Origin: Methanobacteriota archaeon
GTDB taxonomy: Archaea > Hydrothermarchaeota > Hydrothermarchaeia > Hydrothermarchaeales > SZUA-236
Length of the DNA: 6,774 bases
Assembly: GCA_003230355.1 (NCBI GenBank)
Contig: QIDD01000050.1
Span: 1-6,774, forward strand
Direction of reading: 5' to 3'
A program made the translations under genes and the position numbers. Positions 1-6,243 of this stretch are shown here, piece by piece (position 1 is the first letter of the stretch; each line of letters begins with the position of its first letter). The notes under the pieces are model-generated. The model was not told the DNA's origin and did no database searches. It worked only from the letters and a program-made list of their open reading frames with translations.

Positions 1-2
1 CG

Positions 3-749
3 TCAGGCGCCATTTACCCTGGTGACGATGTATCCGATGAACCTGTGTCAGAGCTTCCCTATCTTGAATCGGCGCTGCAGTGCACAACCATTAATCTGCC
101 GCGCACGGTCTACAGGGCCGGCGGAAAAGAAGACCCCCTCTTCGAAGGAATCGACTCTGCGCTGGGTTTGGCTAGGGAGGCTGCCCAGATAAAACGGGAC
201 GTTTTATCGCGCAGGATGACGAGCGGTTCGCTTTCCTTCTTTGCCGGCGGGCGTGGTGAAAAATCATATTTTGATCTGAATCGGAGTGTGAATCTAATTG
301 GATATGTGGGTTTGAACGATGCTGTGAAAGCCTATCTGGGTGAGGAGCTTCACACCAGCAGTTATGCCCGAGACTTCGGTGTTTCACTTGTCCGACACAT
401 CTCTGACACACTTCGTGGTTGGGAGCGAAAGAGCGGTGAACGTTGGCATCTTTGCTCAACTTCTAGTCTGAGTCTGGCCCGGCGCTTCGCAGTCCTTGAT
501 TCAGGTCAGTTCTCAGAGGTTGCATCGGTTTCAGGCGGCAAGGCAAGGTATTCAGATTCATGCGAGCTTGGGTCCAGTGCAGAGATCGATTTTACAAGTC
601 GGCAGAAAATTCTTGGGCCTATTCGAAGATTGAGCACAGGCGGATCAATTGAAACAATCAGATCCGGCAGCAGCAGCGCTGAAGAGCTGCTTGAAATATC
701 TGAGGAGCTGTTTAAACATAGCGTGCCCTACTGGAGTTTTGCCCCGTGA
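3..749 (+). CDS. NrdD-like protein (class III ribonucleotide reductase family), 5' end outside window, lacks glycyl-radical domain
   Basis: The frame is open from the left edge, so the gene begins upstream; the internal GTG at 45 is not the real start. Numbering visible residues from base 3, the protein shows a TINLPR motif (29-34), a helix with LAREAAQIKRD, an IGYVGLNDAVK block (99-109), GEELH (113-117), an RRFAVLD block (160-166), a TGGSIETI block (212-219) and VPYWSF (241-246). This order matches the C-terminal half of the class III anaerobic ribonucleotide reductase barrel, which reduces ribonucleotides to deoxyribonucleotides by radical chemistry. In the family the barrel is followed by a Cys4 zinc site and the glycyl-radical loop; here the protein stops right after the last barrel strand. 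The usual TPAES-like segment before the RFA motif reads CSTSSLSLA, losing the acidic residue. The thiyl-radical cysteine would lie upstream of the window. It may be a repurposed or inactive paralogue. The family call is by motif memory, moderately sure. Confidence 0.72.
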   Translation, partial: SGAIYPGDDVSDEPVSELPYLESALQCTTINLPRTVYRAGGKEDPLFEGIDSALGLAREAAQIKRDVLSRRMTSGSLSFFAGGRGEKSYFDLNRSVNLIGYVGLNDAVKAYLGEELHTSSYARDFGVSLVRHISDTLRGWERKSGERWHLCSTSSLSLARRFAVLDSGQFSEVASVSGGKARYSDSCELGSSAEIDFTSRQKILGPIRRLSTGGSIETIRSGSSSAEELLEISEELFKHSVPYWSFAP

Positions 750-1063
750 TAGAGATAATACTTGACGCGAATATTCCCAAGAAGGTGAAACGCCTTTCCA
801 ATGGGCAGAAGATCCTGCATGTAGGTGATATCGACACTGAGATGGACGACTCTGAGATTCTTCATCTCCTGAGCAAGTTCAACTCTCTACTTGTTACACG
901 GGATCGGGAGCTGGCCTACAATGCGTCGAAAAAACACCGCTCACTCTTTATCCGCGACCCACTTAAGGCAGATGAAATCGTTATGTGCATTGAAAAAAAT
1001 AAAAACCTTCTTAAGACTGCGAGCATATTCTGTGAAAACGGAAGGCTCTGCAAAAACTGCTAG
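746..1063 (+). CDS. PIN-like putative ribonuclease (DUF5615/Mut7-C type)
   Basis: This 105-residue protein starts with GTG at 746, overlapping the upstream stop in the tetranucleotide GTGA, with a GGAG ribosome binding site at 733-736. Such overlap implies translational coupling to the NrdD-like gene. It begins IIEIILDANIPKK-like (LDANIP at 6-11), has MDDSEIL at 33-39 and VTRDRELA at 50-57. That pattern of acidic residues (D7, D34/D35, E37, D53) is the metal-site layout of DUF5615 and Mut7-C PIN-like proteins, presumed metal-dependent RNases or toxin-like nucleases. The last ten residues hold three cysteines (C96, C102, C105), reminiscent of, but shorter than, the zinc ribbon that follows Mut7-C domains. 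No cognate antitoxin gene is visible. Family assignment is fairly good; substrate and biological role are unknown. Confidence 0.75.
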   Translation: MIEIILDANIPKKVKRLSNGQKILHVGDIDTEMDDSEILHLLSKFNSLLVTRDRELAYNASKKHRSLFIRDPLKADEIVMCIEKNKNLLKTASIFCENGRLCKNC

Positions 1064-1764
1064 CCGCTGCCGATGAGCTTGTTCGCAACATCCATAATCT
1101 TCTTAGAAAAACTGCTATCCGGGTTTCCAGCATAGATCGGCACGCCCTCTTGAAGAGACTGTCGCACAAGCCCTTCCTCGCCAATCTCAGAGATGATCTT
1201 CACCCTGAGCAGATCCTCAATCTTATCTGAGGGGATGTCGTATTGTCCGCCTGTTCTGTTGATGATTCCGCCGAGAACCGTAGTGCCCAACTTCTTTGCA
1301 ACAGCCAGTGTCTTAAGCGTGTTAGTTACAGAGTTGATGTCAGGCGTGAGGACAAGTATCACCGATTGACAGCTGTTCATAATTGTAACCGCTTCTGTTC
1401 CAAGACCGGCTGGAGAGTCCACAAGGACGATGTCAAAACGCTCTGTAAGTTCTTTAAGTATGTTGGAAAACCCATTAACTGACACATCTACAAGCTGTTC
1501 AATACCTATGCCTCCCACAAGAGCGTTTACACCGTGGGCTTCGATAACCGCATTTTCACTGGTGGTCTTGCATGCGAGACAGTCATGAAGCGATGGGGTG
1601 TCAGGGTCAACACCAAGCAGGATGCTGAAGCTGGCACCTTCAATATCACCGTCCACAACAACTGTGGAAACGCCAAGCGATGACAAGGCGATTCCAAGAT
1701 TCACAGTAATCGTGCTTCTGCCAACCCCGTCCTTGCCTGAGGCCAGACAAACACTAACACCCAT
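1060..1764 (-). CDS. MinD/ParA-family ATPase with non-canonical Walker A (CpaE/TadZ-like)
   Basis: This 234-residue P-loop ATPase of the SIMIBI class has a deviant Walker A motif GKDGVGRST (10-18): the signature lysine K11 is present, but the second lysine is arginine (R16). Switch I is VVDGDIEGA with D38 and D40, and the Walker B-like motif is VLVDSPAG (113-120). The PDINSVTNTLK segment fits the MinD/ParA fold. MinD and ParA proteins dimerise on ATP and position cell structures; CpaE/TadZ relatives often carry altered Walker A motifs and place secretion or pilus machinery at cell poles. No clear amphipathic membrane-targeting helix is seen at the C terminus (ends KLIGSG). It is the last gene of the operon, 2 bases after the second receiver gene, with GGAGAG 10 bases before ATG. 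Its stop TAG shares CTAG with the convergent PIN-like gene. Family call is secure; cargo is unknown. Confidence 0.88.
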   Translation of the reverse strand: MGVSVCLASGKDGVGRSTITVNLGIALSSLGVSTVVVDGDIEGASFSILLGVDPDTPSLHDCLACKTTSENAVIEAHGVNALVGGIGIEQLVDVSVNGFSNILKELTERFDIVLVDSPAGLGTEAVTIMNSCQSVILVLTPDINSVTNTLKTLAVAKKLGTTVLGGIINRTGGQYDIPSDKIEDLLRVKIISEIGEEGLVRQSLQEGVPIYAGNPDSSFSKKIMDVANKLIGSG

Positions 1765-1766
1765 AT

Positions 1767-2153
1767 CTATTCTTCTCTCCTTGGCGGGCTTTCAAGCACC
1801 CACTTAACGGTTTCAATAAATTTCTTTCGATCAATCGGTTTTGAAACATGCCAGGCTGCGCCGCATTCTTCAAGGGCTTTGATCTTATCTGATTCGGCAG
1901 TTTTCGCAGTGAGCATGACTACAGGAATTTTTTTAGTTGTCTCTTGAGATTTTATCTCGGTGCAGGTTTCATACCCGTCAATACCTGGCATCATAACGTC
2001 GAGAAGGATTAGATCTGGCACTGTTTCTTTCAATATCTCCAGGGCATGTTCACCGCTGTCTGCCTCAACTGTCTCATAGCCCTCGCGCTCCAGCATCTTT
2101 CCGATTACAAAGCGAATGTCCATCTCATCGTCAACAACCAGGATCTTAGTCAT
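1767..2153 (-). CDS. Single-domain response regulator (receiver only), second copy
   Basis: This 128-residue stand-alone receiver domain of the CheY type has a complete phosphorylation site: acidic pair D8/D9, phospho-acceptor D52 in DLILLDVMMPG, switch T82 in VMLTAK and K105 in SKPID. No output domain follows; the protein ends shortly after the last helix with a charged RREE tail. It should therefore act by protein-protein contact or as a phosphate sink. It is about 51% identical by eye (64 of 125 aligned positions) to the receiver encoded just upstream, including the shared GAAWH and VKWxLESPP blocks, so the pair arose by duplication. ATG at 2153 is supported by GAGAGGT 7 bases upstream. 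The MinD-like ATPase follows after 2 bases, which makes it a candidate partner. Confidence 0.92.
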   Translation of the reverse strand: MTKILVVDDEMDIRFVIGKMLEREGYETVEADSGEHALEILKETVPDLILLDVMMPGIDGYETCTEIKSQETTKKIPVVMLTAKTAESDKIKALEECGAAWHVSKPIDRKKFIETVKWVLESPPRREE

Positions 2154-2165
2154 ACTTTTTACCTC

Positions 2166-2546
2166 TCACTTCGGCGGGCTTTCAAGCAGCCACTTAACAG
2201 TGTTTACAAATTTTTTCATCTCAATCGGTTTTGTGATATGCCAGGCCGCGCCGGAATCTTCAAGGCTTATAACCTTGTCTTCAAGCTCGGATTTCACAGT
2301 AAGCATTGCAATTGTTGCATCTTTAAAACCTTCCATTTCTTTTATAGTCTTTGCAAGATCCCACCCTGTCATTTTCGGCATCATCACGTCAAGCAGGATT
2401 AGATCAGGCGAGATATCTTTAAGCATCGAAAGTGCCTCCATACCTGATGTGGCCGTTGCGACATTTAGCCCTGCCCTCTCGAGCATGCGTTTTATCTGGT
2501 ATAGAAAATCTTCTTCATCATCTACCACTAAAACAAGTTTAGACAT
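2166..2546 (-). CDS. Single-domain response regulator (receiver only), first copy
   Basis: This 126-residue stand-alone receiver has D9/D10, phospho-acceptor D53 in DLILLDVMMP, T83 and K106, all that is needed for phosphotransfer. I chose ATG at 2546, not the far upstream in-frame ATG, because the domain begins with the first strand at MSKLVLVVDDE and a GAGGG site lies 6 bases before it. The longer version would add 30 residues antisense-like to nothing known and read out of frame through the kinase's catalytic end. The start overlaps the last 8 bases of the kinase gene, so the two are almost certainly co-translated and this is the likeliest direct phosphotransfer partner. No DNA-binding or enzymatic output domain is present. 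It is paralogous to the next receiver downstream. Confidence 0.92.
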   Translation of the reverse strand: MSKLVLVVDDEEDFLYQIKRMLERAGLNVATATSGMEALSMLKDISPDLILLDVMMPKMTGWDLAKTIKEMEGFKDATIAMLTVKSELEDKVISLEDSGAAWHITKPIEMKKFVNTVKWLLESPPK

Positions 2547-4776
2547 CTTTATCCCTCTTTTTTGGAAGTGTGAATGCGAAGGTGCTTCCGCCGTCGGGGC
2601 GGTCTTCAACCCATACATCCCCATTGTGCAGTTCAACCACTCTTTTCACGATTGCAAGGCCCAGTCCGCTGCCTTTTACACTCCCCTTTTCCACCCTTTT
2701 AAATCTTTCGAATATGCCCTGTTTATGCTCGTCTGGAACACCCATCCCGCGGTCAGAAACAGATATCATCAGTTTGTCTCCAAGGTCTTCACAGGAAGCC
2801 TCGATTTCGCTTCCAGCCTCACTGTATTTAATCGCGTTCGTAATCAGGTTTGAAAAAACGTCTTCAATAAAAGGGTTTGTCTCAGCGTAATAGTCATCTT
2901 GAAAAATTTTGATGGTCATATCTTTTTTCAGCCCTTCACTTGAAAGGCCGCTGACCACTTCTTCAAGGATTTCTTTCAGATTTCGATTCTTAAACTCCAT
3001 GTCCTCCGCTGATTCAACCTGTCCAAAGCGGGCCGCGCTGTGCACAAGATCTTCGATTTTAGCCACGTTACGCGTAACCATGGCAATCTCCTTTTCAATC
3101 CCTCTGTCACTCAAATCCTCTTCAATAATCTCAAAGACATTTTTCACAACGCCCAGTGGATTTAAGAGGTCATGACGCATAATATCTGCAAAGAGGTCTT
3201 TGAGCTTGTTTGAGCGCTCCAGACGATCAGCATAATCCCTCAGCTTCTTTTCTGCCTTTTTACGCTCAGTAATATCCCTTCCCACGCCTATTACATAGGG
3301 TGACGCCCCGCCTTCGCCTGAGACCAAAACACCGGAGAGCTCAGTAGGGAATCTGCGCCCGTTTTTTGTGACCCTCATACCTTCATAACCCTCGACAAAT
3401 CCTTTTTCAGAGATGGCGTCCCAGAAGGCATTTGAATTTTCCATCTCCGCCTCTGGCACAAGGATTGAAGCATTTTGTCCCACCAGCTCATCCTCAGAGT
3501 AGCCGAAGGTCCTCTGCGCCGCATCGTTAACAGTAAGCAGAGTGTGGTCAAGGGCCATTGTGACGATCATCTCGCTCACCTGGCCCTGTATCTTTGCGAG
3601 AAATCGCAGCGTCTGCTCAGCCTCTTTCTTCTCAGTTACATCGTTTATACCATAGACGATTTGATAGGTTTCACCATTTGCGTTACGTGTGGGAAGCGCC
3701 CGGCTCTCATGAAATATCTGACCTTCGACTGTATCATGGTGGTGCACCGACTCAACAGGTTTGCCTGTTTCAAAGGCTTCACGAACGATGCAGTGTTTTC
3801 TGCAATGCACTAAAAACTCATCCTCAGAATATCCATGCAGCACCTTGTAGCACTTGTTCCCAAGGATATTTTCCCGTGGTGTGCCTGTGTTTTTTGCAAA
3901 GGACTCGTTGAAGCTGATGATACGAAGGTCTTTGTCGATTACGCAGATTGACTCTTGAATCGTGTCAAATATGCTTTCAAGATGATTCTTTATCTCCCTT
4001 AATTCTGATTCTACCATCTCCTTTTCAGAAAGGTCTTTTATGCTTGCTGCGATACCTGTGGGGTTTCCCCTCTCGTCAGCGATGACTGTAAGTGTCATGT
4101 CAACTGGAACAGTTGTCCCATCCTTTTTGAGGCGGAGAGTCTCATATCTGACAAATCCTTTTTTTAAGGCAAGCCTTCTCTTTACCTCCGCAGCTTCTCT
4201 TAGTTCAGGCGGGACGATTATATGAAAGTTCTTCCCAAGTATCTCGTCTCTTTTGAATCCGAAGAGTGCCTCGGCGCCGGTGTTCCAGAACTCGAATCGA
4301 CTATCTAAATCGACGCACATCATGGCGTCAGCAGATGAGTTTGCAATTGTTGCAAGCCTCTTTATCGTGGATTCAAGACCTGCCTTTTCAGTTACGTCAC
4401 TTGCCACCTCAACTGCATGACACACCACACCCTTGCCGTTTAAAGAAGGATGAGCAGAGAAAGCATAATGCTTCATACCATCAGGTGTGTTTACAGAGGC
4501 AAGCCTGCGCTGCACCTCACCTGTTTCAAAACCTGCCTGAGAGTTGCACCACTCACAAGGCGACCTCCTGCCGAAAAGCGCTTCAAAACACTTCCTCCCA
4601 AAAACATCATCCTGGCTTTTGGCACCTACCATGTCAAGCACCAGACGGTTAGTATAGTGGATACGAAAGTCCCTGTCAATTAGGGTTATCCCATCTTTAA
4701 TTGCGTCAACAAGCTCTTCCAAACCAATGTCAGGAAAAACCTCATCAGAACCCTTTATTCCATGTGCCCTGCTCAT
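2539..4776 (-). CDS. Cytosolic multi-PAS sensor histidine kinase
   Basis: This 745-residue kinase shows four PAS-type sensor domains at about 18-130, 135-252, 263-385 and 390-505, each ending in a DVTE/DLSE/DITE-type linker. A dimerisation helix follows, with phospho-acceptor H535 in MRHDLLNPL, then an ATPase domain: N-box N643/N647 (SNLITNAIKYSE), G1 box DRGMG (675-679) and G2 box GSGLGLA (702-708). There is no hydrophobic segment long enough for a membrane helix, so it senses a cytosolic cue. PAS1 has C63, C74 and C77, and PAS3 has C309, C325 and C329 at matching places, a possible redox or metal site (inference). PAS2 and PAS4 resemble generic small-ligand PAS domains. The ATG at 4776 has GAGGGTGA 6 bases upstream. 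The gene lies 31 bases after the regulator gene and overlaps the first receiver gene by 8 bases. Kinase identity is certain; the ligand is not known. Confidence 0.95.
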   Translation of the reverse strand: MSRAHGIKGSDEVFPDIGLEELVDAIKDGITLIDRDFRIHYTNRLVLDMVGAKSQDDVFGRKCFEALFGRRSPCEWCNSQAGFETGEVQRRLASVNTPDGMKHYAFSAHPSLNGKGVVCHAVEVASDVTEKAGLESTIKRLATIANSSADAMMCVDLDSRFEFWNTGAEALFGFKRDEILGKNFHIIVPPELREAAEVKRRLALKKGFVRYETLRLKKDGTTVPVDMTLTVIADERGNPTGIAASIKDLSEKEMVESELREIKNHLESIFDTIQESICVIDKDLRIISFNESFAKNTGTPRENILGNKCYKVLHGYSEDEFLVHCRKHCIVREAFETGKPVESVHHHDTVEGQIFHESRALPTRNANGETYQIVYGINDVTEKKEAEQTLRFLAKIQGQVSEMIVTMALDHTLLTVNDAAQRTFGYSEDELVGQNASILVPEAEMENSNAFWDAISEKGFVEGYEGMRVTKNGRRFPTELSGVLVSGEGGASPYVIGVGRDITERKKAEKKLRDYADRLERSNKLKDLFADIMRHDLLNPLGVVKNVFEIIEEDLSDRGIEKEIAMVTRNVAKIEDLVHSAARFGQVESAEDMEFKNRNLKEILEEVVSGLSSEGLKKDMTIKIFQDDYYAETNPFIEDVFSNLITNAIKYSEAGSEIEASCEDLGDKLMISVSDRGMGVPDEHKQGIFERFKRVEKGSVKGSGLGLAIVKRVVELHNGDVWVEDRPDGGSTFAFTLPKKRDKDV
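2553..2557 (-). promoter_or_regulatory. Ribosome binding site inside the kinase gene, sets start of first receiver
   Basis: On the minus strand GAGGG lies 6 bases before the ATG at 2546, inside the last codons of the histidine kinase gene. It decides for the short start of the receiver over the upstream in-frame ATG at 2636 and supports coupled translation of kinase and receiver. Confidence 0.7.
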
Positions 4777-4807
4777 TTACTGTCACCCTCAAAAAGACCG
4801 GGATACA

Positions 4808-5389
4808 CTAATGTTTATCTTCACCTTTTTTTACTCCTCCCTCATGTCTCGAAAAACCCAGTGCCTCCAGATCGTGGTAGATCATCTTTCGGGAGACACT
4901 AAAAACGTCGGCAACCTTTGCAATGTTAAGCGTTGAAGGCTCACGGCTCAGAAGGTCAAGCGCTTTTTGGATGCGTCTTCGTCTGCTCACAGCGTCATGG
5001 GAGTCTTCGATTACATCTTCGTTGATTGCAACAATAATCGTGGAATAAGCCCGGCCCGGTATAGGCTCGATGTTTTTCACCGCAAAATCCTGAATAACGC
5101 CTTTCCGACGCTCAAGCCTTTCGTTAATGAGTTGAGTCGCCTTTTTCAACGCCTGGCTGTTGTTTAACCCTCTCTGATTCACTCCCAGTATCTCGGTGTG
5201 AAGCGGGGACTCACCATTCAAGGAAAGCGTAATAGAAACGGTCGCGCCGGAGTATCCCACGTCCACTTGAAAATCGATTTTTTCAATAAGGCCGTCAGAC
5301 GCTTTGAGCTGACTATTCATCTTCTCGATCGCCGCATCCAGGGCTTCTTCAACATTGTGCCCGCGTTCAAAGGCTGAAATCAGATTCAT
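4808..5389 (-). CDS. Putative transcriptional regulator: two tandem dodecin-like domains plus C-terminal helix-turn-helix
   Basis: This 193-residue protein heads the operon. Residues 4-57 and 69-122 align with each other (RGxN...AL..A....N..L....G.I..F.V...G...S), each fitting a strand-helix-strand-strand unit of the size and pattern of dodecin, a small flavin- or CoA-binding oligomer. After a basic linker (SRRRRIQ, 135-141), residues about 138-180 form a helix-turn-helix of HTH_11/DeoR type (LNIAKVADVFSVSRKMIYHDLEALGF region). The tail is short and charged. The design suggests a small-molecule-sensing or oligomerising DNA-binding regulator, probably acting on its own promoter or that of targets of the kinase system (inference). 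ATG at 5389 has AGGG 5 bases upstream. I do not recognise a named family for the full architecture; the dodecin resemblance is structural pattern matching and could be wrong, while the HTH is more secure. Confidence 0.82.
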   Translation of the reverse strand: MNLISAFERGHNVEEALDAAIEKMNSQLKASDGLIEKIDFQVDVGYSGATVSITLSLNGESPLHTEILGVNQRGLNNSQALKKATQLINERLERRKGVIQDFAVKNIEPIPGRAYSTIIVAINEDVIEDSHDAVSRRRRIQKALDLLSREPSTLNIAKVADVFSVSRKMIYHDLEALGFSRHEGGVKKGEDKH

Positions 5390-5464
5390 CTTTTCCCTGG
5401 AAAAACTTCCCCACAGACCTTAATATATCTTGCCCTAACTTTATATCTATCTTGGTGCTTTTCG
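5390..5464 (-). promoter_or_regulatory. AT-rich intergenic region with probable promoter of the minus-strand operon
   Basis: This is the only sizeable gap upstream of the five-gene operon. On the minus strand two TATA-like boxes are visible: GATATAAAG around 5440-5448 and AGATATATTAA around 5420-5430. With archaeal spacing of about 25 bases they would start transcription near 5417 or 5398, giving a short leader that includes the AGGG site. On the plus strand TTTATATC at 5440-5447 could serve the divergent ORF at 5465, giving a nearly leaderless message. Boxes were judged by eye. Confidence 0.4.
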
Positions 5465-6220
5465 ATGACAATTAGGGGCGAGGTTTCTGGTTATGGCTGG
5501 GGTGAGGATCAGAGCTGTGTCTTTGGCACGGCCAGCTTGGACATGCATTCTCCACTTCACCGGCCGATCTTTGCAGGCCAGGACGACGCAATCGTGGGAG
5601 CCAACATCGACGGCTATTTCACAAGCTGGCCTGAGAATGCAACAATCCTCATGAGCAGGAGAAACACGGGATGGCCTGCTCTCTTAGAATATCCCTATGG
5701 CAACGGCAGGGTGATTGCTACAACCATGTATTCTGACTGGGCCTACACGCACGGGCAGGCAGGGTGGAGAAGACGGCCTGATAACAGGCCTAAGGCAGAT
5801 GAGATGCGGCTCATAAGAGACCTGCTCAAATGGGCAAAAGACCCCCAGGTTTTGAATGAATATGCCCCTAGTGAGCTGGCCACGATACCCATAGCAATAA
5901 CCAACAAGGATAATGTTACTGCTGAAAAGGCTGTTTACAGCCTGATAACACCAGATGGAAACCTCTCTGGAACAGTGAACGCTTCCATTAGTTTATTACC
6001 CGGTGAATCCATAGACACAGCCTTTGAGTATCTTCTACCTGAAAACAACACAGGGGTCTGGTACGTTGACTACGCCCTATATGATACAAATGGAAATCTG
6101 ACCCAGATAACATATGAGGCGGAAAGATTTTCCGTAAGCTCCATCGGACACCTGTATAAAGACAAAGTCACAGTAACACCAGACGAAAGTAGGTATATTC
6201 TGACAGTGGCAAATGTTTAA
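5465..6220 (+). CDS. Surface-type protein, amidotransferase-like plus Ig/CARDB-like domain; probably an N-terminally truncated remnant
   Basis: The 251 residues fall into two parts. About 28-127 resemble the C-terminal half of a glutamine amidotransferase-like fold found in archaeal cell-surface proteins: PIFAG, GYFTSWPENATILM, then LLEYPYGNGRVIATTMYSDW and a closing helix LIRDLLKWAKDP. About 135-225 are beta-rich and Ig/CARDB-like. Six N-glycosylation sequons (N58, N150, N166, N172, N194, N211) point to an extracellular protein, yet there is no signal peptide and the fold's first half is missing. The frame stays open upstream to 5378 without a standard start codon, and that stretch translates to a hydrophobic run, which may be chance. 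The start has only a weak GGTG site 7 bases upstream. The end after TVANV also looks abrupt, with no membrane anchor. Most likely a fragment left by recombination; it could still be expressed. Confidence 0.65.
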   Translation: MTIRGEVSGYGWGEDQSCVFGTASLDMHSPLHRPIFAGQDDAIVGANIDGYFTSWPENATILMSRRNTGWPALLEYPYGNGRVIATTMYSDWAYTHGQAGWRRRPDNRPKADEMRLIRDLLKWAKDPQVLNEYAPSELATIPIAITNKDNVTAEKAVYSLITPDGNLSGTVNASISLLPGESIDTAFEYLLPENNTGVWYVDYALYDTNGNLTQITYEAERFSVSSIGHLYKDKVTVTPDESRYILTVANV

Positions 6221-6223
6221 ATA
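6216..6223 (+). promoter_or_regulatory. TATA-like box for the AT-rich gene group
   Basis: TTTAAATA matches the classic archaeal TATA element and overlaps the stop of the preceding ORF. Its centre is about 25 bases before the ATG at 6244, so transcription would start close to that codon. It would give the membrane protein gene a leader of roughly 77 bases. The upstream BRE is not convincing. Confidence 0.4.
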
Positions 6224-6243
6224 TGTGAAATAAAAATTAGACA

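Noticed and set aside
172..459. Minus-strand frame of 95 codons opposite the NrdD-like gene
   Set aside because: The plus strand carries recognisable reductase motifs here; the antisense product is Arg/His/Ser-rich and without domain features.
2544..2636. N-terminally extended version of the first receiver, starting at ATG 2636
   Set aside because: The extra 30 residues lie in another frame of the kinase's ATPase domain, have no receiver homology, and the ATG at 2546 has its own ribosome binding site.
2116..2853. Long plus-strand frame of 245 codons opposite the receivers and kinase
   Set aside because: It is antisense to conserved receiver and ATPase motifs, its translation is low-complexity serine/phenylalanine-rich, and it spans three real genes.
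4777..4807. Separate promoter or terminator between regulator and kinase
   Set aside because: The 31-base gap has only the kinase ribosome binding site; no TATA-like box, stem-loop or T-run is seen.
5384..5464. Hydrophobic in-frame extension upstream of ATG 5465 as a signal peptide
   Set aside because: It contains no ATG, GTG or TTG codon in frame, overlaps the start of the divergent regulator gene, and AT-rich promoter DNA readily encodes hydrophobic residues by chance.
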